Shown here: in pieces, positions 27,641-36,750 of the stretch
Layout of the letters: each line of letters starts with the position of its first letter
Numbering within the stretch: the stretch's first letter is position 1
From: Saprospiraceae bacterium
GTDB taxonomy: Bacteria > Bacteroidota > Bacteroidia > Chitinophagales > Saprospiraceae
Length of the DNA: 64,000 nt
Direction of reading: 5' to 3'
NCBI GenBank assembly: GCA_019187225.1
Contig: JABAQQ010000009.1
Span: 1-64,000, forward strand
Position numbers and translations under genes: made by a program
The notes under the pieces: generated by a model
The model's database searches: none
What the model saw: the letters and a program-made list of their open reading frames with translations, nothing else
Told to the model about the DNA's origin: nothing

Positions 27641-27777
27641 TGACTTACAAATAGTTCTGTCCGGCTACTTATTCGCCACCAATGTATAACCGCACCTTTC
27701 AGACGGTGGGAAAAATAGACTACACGCGGGGCGCGGGAAGTGAAAGACAGGATTGACCGCGCGGACAGGAGTAAAAA

Positions 27778-29548
27778 TTATTCACCGCTTTCCCGCATCT
27801 TCTCCTCTAATGAGGCTAAAGAACGCCGTACCTGCGCGACGTGCGGGTGCGCTTCGCCCAATACCCTCAACAAGATATGTAATGCTTTTTGAAAACAGGT
27901 TTTCGCCTGCGACAAGTCGCCGGTTGCCTGAAAAACATGGGCAAGGTTGTTGTATCTGGTAGCCACGTTTGGATGGTCGGGGCCAAAATTTTTCAAATCC
28001 GACTCTAAGGCCGCTTCGAGCAAATCGCGCGCTTTTTCGTATTGGCCTAAATCGGAGTAAACGTTGGCTAAGTTCGATTGGCTCACGGCCACGTTTGGAT
28101 GGTCGGGGCCAAAATTTTTCAAATCCGACTCTAAGGCCGCTTCGAGCAAATCGCGCGCTTTTTCGTATTGGCCTAAATTTCTGTAAGTAATGGCAAGGTT
28201 CGAACGACGAGTAGAAACCATTTGAGTGCTCCTCTCCAAAAATGGCTAAATCAATGGCTAATGCTTTTTCCCGCAACATAGCGGCCCTGTGAAAAATGCC
28301 CATTTCATAATAAATCCAACCCATTTTATCCAACAAGTCTGCTACCTCTCCCCGGTTTTCCTCTTTTATGCCCGCAATCAGGGCGTCGCCGTAAGGCAAA
28401 AAAGGGAACTTCTCCACCGGGTTGTCTTTGCTTTGGTCTATGCGCAGCAATTCGGTCACTGCCTCCACCACTTCCTTGCACTGCTCCACGTCAGGCTGCA
28501 GGTCCTGCATCACCGCCTCGCGCAGCAGCGGATGCAGCGCATAGCCGCCCTCGACCATCAGCGGTATGCCGCACTCGTGCAGCCCGGCTATAAAAATCCA
28601 GAAGGCTGCGGGGTCGTCGCGCCGCGCCGGGAAAAACCGCAGCAGGTGTTCCCGGCTGTACAATTCCTGCGGCAGCACGGCCATGCAGCACAAAAAGTTC
28701 TTTTCATGTGGCTCCAGTTCGAGCACATCGGCGAAGAGGAAGCGCACGTAGTCGTTCACGGTGGCTTCGGGGCGCCGGCGGGCGAGGCCGTGCGCGCCCG
28801 CGCCTACGGGGTACTGCAAATCGCGGTGGCGGGTGAAACCTTCCGCGATGTAGCGGCGCAATTGGGCGGGTGCGTAGCGGGCTTTGCGCGCCACTTTCGC
28901 CATCATCTCGGTCAGCAGCGTGTGCCGCCGGATGTCGGCGAGAAAATCTTCGAGGTCGGCGCGTTCGGCAGGGTCGAGGCTTTCGGGCGCGCGACCCCGG
29001 TGGTGGCAAAACAGCGTCACGGCGTCGGGCATGGGCAGCACGTCCACGGGGATACGCGCCATGTCGTCGAGTTCGGCGCGCGACGTGAGCAAAGTGCGGC
29101 AGCCGAGCGCGGCAATAGCCGGCAGCGCATCCAGCAGCGCGGCGCGGTCGTTGAAGTTGTCGAGTATCAGCAAAACGTCGCCTTCGAACCGCTGCAAGGC
29201 ATCCTTAATCAGTTCGAAACCGGCGGCGTAGTATTGTTCCGGCGGCAGTTGGCGCAGGGTATCGCTCAGGCCGAGGTTTCGGACGAACGCCTGGTTGTTC
29301 ACGAAATCCTGCCGCACATCCGCGCCCGCCACCAGAAAAATGACGTGGCGGTATAAAATCGAGTAGCGGTTGTCGTGCGCATAGGCCAGCGCGGCGGTGG
29401 TCTTGCCCACTCCCCCTATCCCGTGCACGAGGGCGACGGTCTCATGGCTGTTGAGTGCGGCGTGGATGTCCCGGAGCAGTTGATCGCGGCCGATGAAGTA
29501 TCCCGGGCGGGGCACGTCGTTGAGGAAGCGGGGAAGCGGCGCGGGCAT
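27778..29548 (-). pseudogene. NB-ARC (STAND) ATPase with TPR repeats, frameshifted
   Basis: The first frame (29548 to about 28225) encodes a STAND NTPase: GRDQLLRDIHAAL, Walker A GIGGVGKTT (43-51), Walker B VLLILDNFND (about 128), the LLTSRAEL sensor, a winged-helix-like region (VNDYVRFLFADVLELEPHEKNFLCCMAVLP), then the first TPRs (GWIYYEMGIFHRAAMLREKALAI). At about 28220 the TPR reading moves to another frame (LAITYRNLGQYEKARDLLEAALESDLKNFGPDHPNV...), which continues to a stop at 27778. The junction (EEHS against expected EEHPQ) fits a 2-nt deletion. Without it the protein would be about 590 aa with four to five TPRs. No N-terminal effector domain is seen, so the signalling output is unclear. 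It could be a sequencing error rather than a true pseudogene. Confidence 0.75.
27963..28177. repeat. 126-bp tandem repeat encoding identical TPR units
   Basis: The sequence beginning CCACGTTTGGATGGTCGGGG at 27963 recurs at 28089 (period 126 bp, 42 codons) and is identical over about 89 bp, covering most of one TPR. Such near-perfect DNA identity between TPR units points to very recent duplication or gene conversion within the repeat tract. Confidence 0.85.
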
Positions 29549-29659
29549 GGGTTGTTTTCTTTTTTTGGAAAAATGCGGTGGCGCAGGCCGGTGGGGTTTG
29601 GCAAAAGTAGCGGTAAAAATCTGTTCCCGGAATTACCTTTGAAGCAAAAAACAACGCCC

Positions 29660-30625
29660 ATGCACGAAAACATCCTCCGCCGCCTGGTTCAGCAGGAGTT
29701 GATCGCTCCAGAAGATGCGGATAAAATTGCGCTTTTCGAATCAGAAAAGCCCTTTTCGCTCCATTGGGAATTAAAAACCCTGCTCTACCTCGGGGTGCTG
29801 CTCCTGAACATCGGCCTGGGCTATATCATCTACGAGAACATTGACAGCATCGGACACACGGCCATTATCCTCCTGATCGGCGTCCTCAGCGCGGCTTGTT
29901 TTGGATACGCCGTCCGCTACCGGCAGCCGTTTTCGAGGGGTGAAGTGGAAAGTCCGACGCCGTATTACGACTATATTTTGTTGCTGGGTTGTCTGGCCTT
30001 TCTGGTCATGGAAGGATATTGGCAGTATCAGTACCAGATCTTCGGCACGCGCTACGGCCTGGCGACATTCATCCCGATGGTGTTGTTCTTTGGTCTGGCC
30101 TATTGGCTCGACAACCAGGGCGTGCTGGCATTGGGAATTACGGCCCTGGCTTCGTGGCTGGGATTGACGGTGGCGCCCCAGCACATCCTGACGGAAAATG
30201 ATTTCAGCAGTGCGGCCTTGGTCAATACGGGTGTTTTTCTGGGATTGTTGCTGATTGCAATAACCTTCGCAAGTGAACGGCTGGATTTTAAAAAACACTT
30301 TTCCCTGACCTATCTCAATTTCGGGGCTCACATCGGGATGATCTCCTGCCTGGCAGGGATGATATCGCTGGATCTGCCGGCCATTTATTTTCCGCTGTTG
30401 TGCTTAGCCGCCGTCTTTTTTCTTTGGTATGCCCGCGCCCGCGAATCCTTCTATTTCCTGTTGTGTGCCGTGATCTACGGATACATCGGCATCACCTATT
30501 TGCTGCTCGACAACGCGTCCGGCCTCGATTTTATGGATTACATGCTCTATTTCATTCTGTCGTGTGGCGGGATCATCTTTTTATTGATCAATTACAAACG
30601 CTTTTTCAAAAAAACTTCCGCATGA
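29660..30625 (+). CDS. DUF2157-like polytopic membrane protein
   Basis: 321 aa from ATG 29660; the longer open frame to 29375 overlaps the NB-ARC gene on the other strand and lacks conserved residues. A cytoplasmic N-terminus (HENILRRLVQQELIAPEDADKIALFE, the DUF2157-type head) is followed by about nine hydrophobic segments (TLLYLGVLLLNIGLGYII ... MLYFILSCGGIIFLLI). The function of this family is unknown. Its stop overlaps the next gene's start by 4 nt (ATGA), so the pair are translationally coupled and probably form one complex. Confidence 0.75.
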   Translation: MHENILRRLVQQELIAPEDADKIALFESEKPFSLHWELKTLLYLGVLLLNIGLGYIIYENIDSIGHTAIILLIGVLSAACFGYAVRYRQPFSRGEVESPTPYYDYILLLGCLAFLVMEGYWQYQYQIFGTRYGLATFIPMVLFFGLAYWLDNQGVLALGITALASWLGLTVAPQHILTENDFSSAALVNTGVFLGLLLIAITFASERLDFKKHFSLTYLNFGAHIGMISCLAGMISLDLPAIYFPLLCLAAVFFLWYARARESFYFLLCAVIYGYIGITYLLLDNASGLDFMDYMLYFILSCGGIIFLLINYKRFFKKTSA

Positions 30626-31782
30626 TCGCTTACAACCAGGACTGGCTGGATGCGCTGGCAATACGAGACGCCGCCGGGGAATGGCACAATAAAGGGCTGC
30701 TCTCCGATGAAAAATGGCAGGCGATACGGGCACGGCATACGCCCGGCTTCTATACTCCGAATGTGTTCGTCCGCATCGGGCTGGCCATTTTCGGGCTGAT
30801 TCTGATGCTGGCGGTGATGGGCCTGGCCGCCTGGATAAGCGATCCGGAATCCGATGAGGGGCTCGCCTTGTTCGGGCTTTTTTGGGGGGCGGTTTGGCTG
30901 GCCGCGCTGGAATTTTGGGCCATCGGGTCGGCGCGGCATTACAAAAGCGGCGTGGACGATATTTTGCTGTATACCGGCATCATATCCATCATTACAAGTT
31001 TGTGCAGTTTGTTGCCATACGATTCCGGTGCGTTGGCAGATTGCCTTATCGCCTGGCCTTTTTTGCTGGCTGGCAGCATTCGTTACGGCGACCGGCTGAT
31101 GGCAGCGGCGACGTTTATTTGTTCCCTGCTCATCGTTCTGCTGATCGTCAACAAAATACCCGTTGCGGCGCTTTACCTGCTGCCGTTCGCCGGAATGGCA
31201 TTTTCGGCAACAGCCTATTATTTTGCCCGCTATGGGCAACGGATTGACGGCTGGCGGCACTGGAACGGGTTGTTCGCCACGATGGAAATTCTGGCGCTGG
31301 CTGCCTTTTATGCCAGCGGCAATTACTGGGTCGTGCAACAGGTCGCCCATGACATGTTCGACCTGGCCCAACCGCCGATGGGCTGGTTTTTCTGGTCGTT
31401 CACATTCGTCTTTCCCTTGTTTTGCATTTACCGGGGCATTGCCGGCAAGGACCGGGTCCTGCTGGATACCGGCCTGGCGGGTGCGGGTGCGGCCATATTC
31501 ACTTTCCGGTACTATTTCCACGTACTTCCCTGGACATGGGCTGCTGCGATAGCGGGGGCGGGCCTGTTCCTGATCGCGTATTTTTCGATCCGCTACTTAC
31601 AGAAAAATGCCGGCGCCTACACCTACGACGCCGATGGGCGCAAGACCGCCTTGCAGAAAGTGGAGGAACATCTGATCGAACAAACGATAGCCGTTCAAAC
31701 GCCCCCGGCCTCTACGCCCGTCAAAAAGGAGTCGTTCGGCGGCGGTCAGTTCGGCGGCGGCGGCGCGGGGGGAGATTTTTGA
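30622..31782 (+). CDS. Polytopic membrane protein paired with the DUF2157-like gene (DUF4401-like)
   Basis: 386 aa from the ATG at 30622, which overlaps the preceding stop. A cytoplasmic head (NKGLLSDEKWQAIRARHTPGFY) is followed by about ten TM segments (VRIGLAIFGLILMLAVMGLAAWI ... WAAAIAGAGLFLIAYFSI). The tail is soluble and ends in a Gly-rich stretch (FGGGQFGGGGAGGDF). Companions of DUF2157 proteins are often of this type; no transport or enzymatic motif was recognised. Confidence 0.7.
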   Translation: MIAYNQDWLDALAIRDAAGEWHNKGLLSDEKWQAIRARHTPGFYTPNVFVRIGLAIFGLILMLAVMGLAAWISDPESDEGLALFGLFWGAVWLAALEFWAIGSARHYKSGVDDILLYTGIISIITSLCSLLPYDSGALADCLIAWPFLLAGSIRYGDRLMAAATFICSLLIVLLIVNKIPVAALYLLPFAGMAFSATAYYFARYGQRIDGWRHWNGLFATMEILALAAFYASGNYWVVQQVAHDMFDLAQPPMGWFFWSFTFVFPLFCIYRGIAGKDRVLLDTGLAGAGAAIFTFRYYFHVLPWTWAAAIAGAGLFLIAYFSIRYLQKNAGAYTYDADGRKTALQKVEEHLIEQTIAVQTPPASTPVKKESFGGGQFGGGGAGGDF

Positions 31783-31914
31783 GCAATCTTTCATCTGCGG
31801 GTCACAGGCAGATAAAAACGGATTTGGCCGGAAAATATCCGCAAAAATCCGCCTCATCCGCGTCGCCCGCGTTCCCATTGTTGCTGCGAAGGGCGGACCT
31901 CGACTTGCGCCATC

Positions 31915-31959
31915 AAGCCAAAAACAAAACCGCCCTGCCGATTCTCACGACAAGGCGGT
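31915..31959 (-). terminator. Intrinsic terminator of the DUF1761-like gene
   Basis: A 12-bp stem with two G-U pairs (31929-31940 with 31948-31959) around ATTCTCA is followed on the minus strand by a T-rich run (TTTTGTTTTTGG, about 31917-31928). It lies 35 nt after the stop of the minus-strand gene. Confidence 0.65.
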
Positions 31960-31993
31960 CACAGTATCTTCAGAGTCAATTGGTTCGCAAGGG

Positions 31994-32422
31994 TTACTTC
32001 TTGTGCCACCCGCCCACGATCGCGCCGATAAGGGTGAAGAGCACGAGCGAATAGGAGCCGTCGATCAGCGTCAGGCTCATGGGGTTCATGGCGAACATAT
32101 TACCGACAAATACGCCCAGCACCATCAAAAGGCCAATGGCAGCGCCGACGGTCGCGCCGGATTGCCAGGTGCTGACGTTCATCTTTTTCAGCAGCCAGTC
32201 CATCACGAGCGCATAGACGGCCATCACAAGGGTGTTGATGATCATCGGGGCGAAGGACATGGGCACTTCGGCGCCGTTCTTGAACATTTTGTCGCCCTCC
32301 ATCGTGAAGCCGTTGCCGTCCATCCAAAGTTTGTTGAACAGGAAACCGTACCACAGGAAACCGATAATCATGCCTCCGACAGCAGAGGCGGCGATCGCCA
32401 GCCAATTCGTTTTTCTTTCCAT
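31994..32422 (-). CDS. DUF1761-like four-TM membrane protein
   Basis: 142 aa with four predicted TM helices (AIAASAVGGMIIGFLWYGFLF, PMIINTLVMAVYALVMDWLL, GATVGAAIGLLMVLGVFVGNMF, LVLFTLIGAIVGGW). The first helix with the following G-FLWYG-LF pattern and the overall length fit DUF1761, a family without known function. Monocistronic, with its own terminator. Confidence 0.75.
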   Translation of the reverse strand: MERKTNWLAIAASAVGGMIIGFLWYGFLFNKLWMDGNGFTMEGDKMFKNGAEVPMSFAPMIINTLVMAVYALVMDWLLKKMNVSTWQSGATVGAAIGLLMVLGVFVGNMFAMNPMSLTLIDGSYSLVLFTLIGAIVGGWHKK

Positions 32423-32553
32423 AACAAGTTGATTTTTGTTTGAAAATAAGGTGAAAGTTGGGGCGAATTTAAAAACAAATTATTTTATAAGATGCATTTT
32501 TGTTTGATTTTTATTTGAAAAATGCAGCATCACTTTTTCTCTTGTCTTTTTCT

Positions 32554-32561
32554 TACCTTTG
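32554..32561 (+). promoter_or_regulatory. Candidate -7 box for the carB leader transcript
   Basis: TACCTTTG matches the Bacteroidota housekeeping -7 consensus TAnnTTTG exactly. The -33 TTTG element is not evident. A transcript starting a few nt downstream would begin almost at the ATG at 32571. Confidence 0.45.
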
Positions 32562-32570
32562 CCCCCCGAA

Positions 32571-32627
32571 ATGAAAAAACGAACCGTTCGCTTTTCACTT
32601 CGGCTTTGCCGGAAACCGGGTTTTTGA
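32571..32627 (+). CDS. Putative carB leader peptide (18 codons, Arg-rich)
   Basis: ATG at 32571, TGA at 32625, product MKKRTVRFSLRLCRKPGF with four Arg codons (CGA, CGC, CGG, CGG) in 18. The ORF starts about 10 nt after the TACCTTTG box and ends inside the loop of the terminator at 32608-32648, so a translating ribosome would cover the 5' arm of that hairpin. This is the geometry of coupled attenuation as in E. coli pyrBI, where ribosome progress prevents the terminator from forming. CarB makes carbamoyl phosphate for both arginine and pyrimidines, so an Arg-rich or UTP-sensing leader would make sense. An 18-codon ORF could arise by chance. Confidence 0.4.
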   Translation: MKKRTVRFSLRLCRKPGF

Positions 32628-32648
32628 CCTGGTTTCCGGCATTTTTTT
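32608..32648 (+). terminator. Intrinsic terminator/attenuator upstream of carB
   Basis: A 13-bp GC-rich stem with one mismatch (32608-32620 with 32628-32640, GCCGGAAACC paired with GGTTTCCGGC) and loop TTTTTGA is followed at once by a run of seven T (32642-32648). There is no full-length gene before it on the plus strand, only the 18-codon ORF, which is why an attenuator role is proposed. Confidence 0.8.
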
Positions 32649-32658
32649 AATCCTGAAA

Positions 32659-32712
32659 ACGGTAGACGGTAGACGGTTGACGGTTGACGGTAGACGGTAG
32701 ACGGTAGACGGC
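32659..32712. repeat. Heptamer tandem array, forward orientation (ACGGTWG)
   Basis: Seven consecutive 7-bp units from 32659 to 32707 (ACGGTAG or ACGGTTG), plus a partial eighth. It is complementary to the larger array at 32719-32848, so the transcript could fold into a long hairpin just 5' of carB. Confidence 0.95.
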
Positions 32713-32718
32713 ATAAAA

Positions 32719-32848
32719 CCGTCTAATTTCCATTGCCTATCATCCACCATCTACCATCCGCCGTCAACCGTCTACCGTCAACCGTCATCCGTCTACCGTC
32801 AACCGTCAACCGTCTACCGTCAACCGTCTACCGTCTACCGTCTACCGT
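32719..32848. repeat. Heptamer tandem array, reverse orientation (CWACCGT), reaching the carB start
   Basis: One unit at 32719, a degenerate stretch, then sixteen contiguous 7-bp units from 32737 to 32848, mostly CTACCGT or CAACCGT (first four degenerate). The last unit supplies the first two bases of the proposed carB GTG start (32847-32849). The array is open in the carB frame and would encode LPSTVNR-like repeats if translation began at ATG 32733. Confidence 0.95.
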
Positions 32849-35744
32849 GAAAGATACCTCCATCCAATCCGTTCTCATCATCGGCTCCGGCCCCATCATC
32901 ATCGGCCAGGCCTGCGAGTTTGATTACTCCGGCTCTCAAGCCAGCCGTTCGCTGCGCGAAGAAGGCATCAAAGTCGCGCTCATCAACTCAAACCCGGCCA
33001 CCATCATGACTGATCCGGTGACGGCGGATTACGTCTATCTCCGCCCGCTCACGCCGGAGAGCATCGAAGCCATTTTGCAGGAACACCAGGAAAACATCGA
33101 GCTGCCCGCCCTCGACGCGGTGCTGCCCACCATGGGCGGCCAAACGGCGCTCAACCTCGCCATCGAATGCGAAAAAATGGGCATTTGGGAAAAATACGGG
33201 GTGCGGATGATCGGTGTGGATACGGCAGCCATCGAGACGACCGAGAACCGCGAGGCGTTTAAAAAACTCGTAGTGGATTTGGGCCTCGGCGTGGCGCCTT
33301 CCTACATCGCCAACTCCTATTTGGAAGGCAAAGAAGCCGGGCAAAAGATCGGGTTTCCGTTGGTGATACGCCCCTCCTACACCCTTGGCGGTACGGGCGG
33401 CGGCTTTGTCATGCGCGAAGAAGACTTCGACGAAGCCCTCAAACGCGGCCTCAACGCCTCGCCGACGCACGAAGTTTTAGTGGAAAAAGCCGTGCTCGGA
33501 TGGAAGGAATTCGAACTCGAACTCCTGCGCGACCGAAACGACAACGTCGTCATCATCTGCACCGTCGAAAACCTCGACCCGATGGGCATCCACACCGGCG
33601 ACAGCATCACCGTCGCCCCGGCCATGACTTTGAGCGACACGGCCTATCAGGAAATGCGCAACCAGGCCATCAAAATCATGCGCGCGCTCGGCAATTTCGC
33701 AGGAGGTTGCAATGTGCAATTTGCCCAAAATCCTGAAAACGAAGAACTTATTGCCGTTGAAGTCAATCCCCGCGTGTCTCGTTCCTCCGCCCTCGCTTCC
33801 AAAGCGACGGGCTACCCGATAGCAAAAATCGCGGCCAAACTCGCCATCGGCTACACACTCGACGAGTTGAAAAACCAAATCACGAAGACGACCTCGGCCT
33901 ATTTCGAACCGACGCTCGATTACGTGATCGTCAAAATGCCGCGCTGGAATTTTGAAAAATTCCCGAATGCCGACTACCGCCTCGGTTTGCAAATGAAATC
34001 GGTCGGGGAAGTAATGGCGATTGGTCGTACGTTTAACGAAGCCCTGCAAAAAGCCTGTCAGAGCCAGGAAAACAACCGCACCGGCCTCGGCGCCGACAAG
34101 AAAGAATGGCTCAAAACCGACGACATCATGGAGCGGCTCGAAAAGGTGTCGGACGACCGCATTTACCGCGTAAAAGATGCCCTGCGGCTCGGTATTCCTT
34201 CCAAAACCGTCCAGAAATTCACGGGTATTGACCCCTGGTTCATCGGCCAGGTGAAAGAATTGGTCAAAATGGAAGAACGGCTTCTGCGCTACAACGTGCC
34301 GGAGGATATCCCGACCGATTTTTTCATCGAACTGAAAAAGAACGGCTACTCTGACGCCCAGATCGCGTGGCTGCTGCGCATTGACGAAAAATTCGTGACC
34401 GCCGAGCGCAAAAAACGCGGCATCCGGAGGGTATATAAAATGGTGGATACCTGCGCCGCGGAGTTTGAAAGTACGACCAACTATTTCTATTCCACATTCG
34501 AGAGCGGAGCAGGCGAATCAAGCGAGTCATCTGCGGGGCAAGAGCAGGCGACATCTCATGCCGTAGCCAAAAACGAGAGCATCGTCACCACCCGAAAGAA
34601 GATCGTGGTGCTCGGCTCCGGCCCCAACCGCATCGGACAAGGCATCGAGTTCGACTACTGCTGTGTACACGGCCTGCTGGCAGCAAAAGAGGTTGGTTAT
34701 GAGGCCATTATGGTCAACTGCAACCCCGAAACCGTCTCGACGGATTTCGACATGGCCGACAAACTCTACTTCGAGCCGGTGTACTGGGAACACTTGGAAG
34801 AAATCCTCGAACACGAAAAACCCGAAGGCGTGATCGTGCAACTCGGTGGCCAGACGGCGCTCAAACTCGCCGAAGATCTCCATAAAAAGGGCTGGAACAT
34901 CATCGGCACCTCGTTCAACGACATGGACATCGCCGAAGACCGCGGACGCTTTTCCGACCTGCTCAAAGAACTCGATATTCCCTACCCCAAATACGGCGCC
35001 GCCCGCGACGTGGACGAGGCACTGGAAATTGCGAAAAAAATTCCCTACCCACTGCTGGTGCGTCCGTCCTACGTTTTGGGCGGCCAACGCATGAAAATCG
35101 TCATCAACGACAACGAACTGGAGCGCCAGGTGCTCACGATCTTCAAACATATGCCCGACAACCGGGTGCTGATTGACCAGTTCCTCGAACGGGCGAAAGA
35201 AGCCGAGATTGACGCCATTTTCGACGGCGACGAACTGCACGTGATGGGTATCATGGAGCATATCGAGCCTGCGGGCATTCACTCCGGCGATTCCAGCGCC
35301 GTACTGCCGCAGTATTCGCTCGGTCCCATCGTCATCGAACAAATGGTCGAATATGCCGATAAGATCGCCCGCGCCCTGAACATCAAAGGCCTGATCAACA
35401 TACAGTTTGCCATTAAGAACGACGAGGTGTATGTCATCGAGGCCAACCCGCGCGCCTCGCGCACCACACCGTTCATCGCCAAAGCCTACGGTATCCCCTA
35501 CCTCAATATTGCCACCAAGGTGATGCTCGGCACGCACAAACTCAAGGACTTCGACATCACGCAGCGCCTCGATGGTTACGCCATCAAGATACCGGTATTC
35601 TCGTTTGAGAAATTCCCCGGCGTGGACAAACGGCTCGGGCCGGAAATGAAAAGCACGGGCGAGGCGATATACTTCATCAAAGATTTGAAAGACCCGTATT
35701 TCAGGGAGTTGGAAAGGAATCGCTCGATGTATTTGTACAACTAA
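32847..35744 (+). CDS. carB: Carbamoyl-phosphate synthase large subunit
   Basis: 965 aa from GTG 32847 ([29 protein letters not shown]); the upstream ATG at 32733 would add 38 residues made of the heptamer array, so it is rejected. Two homologous ATP-grasp halves are clear: [13 protein letters not shown] in the first and [20 protein letters not shown] plus [14 protein letters not shown] in the second, with the oligomerisation region between ([12 protein letters not shown]...). It makes carbamoyl phosphate for pyrimidine and arginine synthesis with the glutaminase subunit CarA, which is not in the window. It ends ...[17 protein letters not shown], without the roughly 120-aa MGS-like allosteric domain of E. 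coli CarB; this shorter form is usual in Bacteroidota. A Ser/Glu/Ala-rich linker (about 588-610) is unusual. Confidence 0.96.
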   Translation: MKDTSIQSVLIIGSGPIIIGQACEFDYSGSQASRSLREEGIKVALINSNPATIMTDPVTADYVYLRPLTPESIEAILQEHQENIELPALDAVLPTMGGQTALNLAIECEKMGIWEKYGVRMIGVDTAAIETTENREAFKKLVVDLGLGVAPSYIANSYLEGKEAGQKIGFPLVIRPSYTLGGTGGGFVMREEDFDEALKRGLNASPTHEVLVEKAVLGWKEFELELLRDRNDNVVIICTVENLDPMGIHTGDSITVAPAMTLSDTAYQEMRNQAIKIMRALGNFAGGCNVQFAQNPENEELIAVEVNPRVSRSSALASKATGYPIAKIAAKLAIGYTLDELKNQITKTTSAYFEPTLDYVIVKMPRWNFEKFPNADYRLGLQMKSVGEVMAIGRTFNEALQKACQSQENNRTGLGADKKEWLKTDDIMERLEKVSDDRIYRVKDALRLGIPSKTVQKFTGIDPWFIGQVKELVKMEERLLRYNVPEDIPTDFFIELKKNGYSDAQIAWLLRIDEKFVTAERKKRGIRRVYKMVDTCAAEFESTTNYFYSTFESGAGESSESSAGQEQATSHAVAKNESIVTTRKKIVVLGSGPNRIGQGIEFDYCCVHGLLAAKEVGYEAIMVNCNPETVSTDFDMADKLYFEPVYWEHLEEILEHEKPEGVIVQLGGQTALKLAEDLHKKGWNIIGTSFNDMDIAEDRGRFSDLLKELDIPYPKYGAARDVDEALEIAKKIPYPLLVRPSYVLGGQRMKIVINDNELERQVLTIFKHMPDNRVLIDQFLERAKEAEIDAIFDGDELHVMGIMEHIEPAGIHSGDSSAVLPQYSLGPIVIEQMVEYADKIARALNIKGLINIQFAIKNDEVYVIEANPRASRTTPFIAKAYGIPYLNIATKVMLGTHKLKDFDITQRLDGYAIKIPVFSFEKFPGVDKRLGPEMKSTGEAIYFIKDLKDPYFRELERNRSMYLYN

Positions 35745-35751
35745 TCCCACC

Positions 35752-36720
35752 ATGAATCTTCTCAAAATCATCACCCTCCTCAACTGGCTCATCATCGCCA
35801 TTCTCGCCTTTCTGGTCATCGCCGAAACCATTTCCCCCGCGAAAGGAGGCGACGCCGCCGGCAAAGGCATGGGACAGGCCATTTATTACTTAGCCATCAT
35901 CGCCTTGTTCGTGTTGCTCGGTTTGAATTTATTGCCCTACAACTGGGCGAAATACACTGCCTTCGCGCTGGTGGCACTGCCAATTGTATATATAAAAATT
36001 GCTCCTTCGTGGCGAAATCTGAAGCGCAACGTGAGCAACATGATCGAAGAGGCCAAGCCTATTTTCCCCGATAAAGAGCGCGACCGCATCGCGCGGGCTA
36101 TTTACGACGGGAAGCCGGAGAAAGTACGGGAGTTGCTGCAAACGCCTCCGCCGAATCTCGATACAGACGGAGAATTGCTCGCCTTCGCCATCAACGCAGT
36201 CAATCATTCGGGGTATAAACCCGAAGAAAGAATGGAATGCCTCAAGCTGCTGTTTCAGGCAGGCGCAAAACTCGACAGCGTGAACCGGTCATTGGAAGTT
36301 CCCATCCACATGGCCGTTGCTGATGTCGGTAATGCCGCATTACTCCGCCTTTTGCTCGAACAAGGCGCCGACGCCAACGCCCGACACCGCTACTTCAAAC
36401 GGCACATCCTGTTCGAGGCCATCGGCTCGCACGGAGAACCCGAAGCGACGGTGCGGGCGCTGCTCGACTTTGGGGCCGATCCCAATACCACCGCTGTTTT
36501 TGATGAAGCGCAAGGGCCGGTCGCGCCGTTGTGGAGGGCGGCAGAAATGGGACGCTGGGGCGTGTGTGCGGCGCTCCTCGAAAAAGGCGCCGACCCCGAT
36601 ATCAAAAGAGCCGATGGCACATTGTTCCGCGCCTATTTGCAGGAGGTCGAAAAAGATTTCGTTCCCGAAGGCTATTCGACGCGGGAAGATCTGGAGCGGC
36701 TGCGCAATGCGCTGAAATGA
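35752..36720 (+). CDS. Membrane-anchored ankyrin-repeat protein
   Basis: 322 aa, starting 7 nt after the carB stop. Three hydrophobic segments at the N-terminus (LLNWLIIAILAFLVIAETI, AIYYLAIIALFVLLGLNLLPY, YTAFALVALPIVYIKIA) precede a cytoplasmic region with about four ankyrin repeats from about residue 160 (CLKLLFQAGAKLDSVN, LLRLLLEQGADANARH, TVRALLDFGADPNTT, VCAALLEKGADPDIKRADG). Ankyrin repeats mediate protein binding; partner unknown. Probably co-transcribed with carB by position only. Confidence 0.8.
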   Translation: MNLLKIITLLNWLIIAILAFLVIAETISPAKGGDAAGKGMGQAIYYLAIIALFVLLGLNLLPYNWAKYTAFALVALPIVYIKIAPSWRNLKRNVSNMIEEAKPIFPDKERDRIARAIYDGKPEKVRELLQTPPPNLDTDGELLAFAINAVNHSGYKPEERMECLKLLFQAGAKLDSVNRSLEVPIHMAVADVGNAALLRLLLEQGADANARHRYFKRHILFEAIGSHGEPEATVRALLDFGADPNTTAVFDEAQGPVAPLWRAAEMGRWGVCAALLEKGADPDIKRADGTLFRAYLQEVEKDFVPEGYSTREDLERLRNALK

Positions 36721-36750
36721 TCGCATCGTGGAAGGATAGTAGCGGCCCCG

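Larger units (their letters stand above)
32423..32846. other. Leader region of carB (424 bp)
   Basis: It holds, in order: the divergent spacer of the DUF1761-like gene, a TACCTTTG box (32554), a short Arg-rich ORF (32571), an intrinsic terminator (32608-32648) and two opposed heptamer arrays (32659-32712 and 32719-32848). Details are in the separate entries. No other gene is seen. Confidence 0.7.

Noticed and set aside
27969-28190. Small plus-strand frame with two identical repeats
   Set aside because: It is the reverse of the duplicated TPR units of the NB-ARC gene.
32659-32848. CRISPR array or origin iterons
   Set aside because: The units are 7 bp, contiguous, in two opposed blocks, with no cas genes, no DnaA boxes and no replication genes nearby.
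34527-35882. 451-codon minus-strand frame opposite carB
   Set aside because: Antisense shadow of carB.
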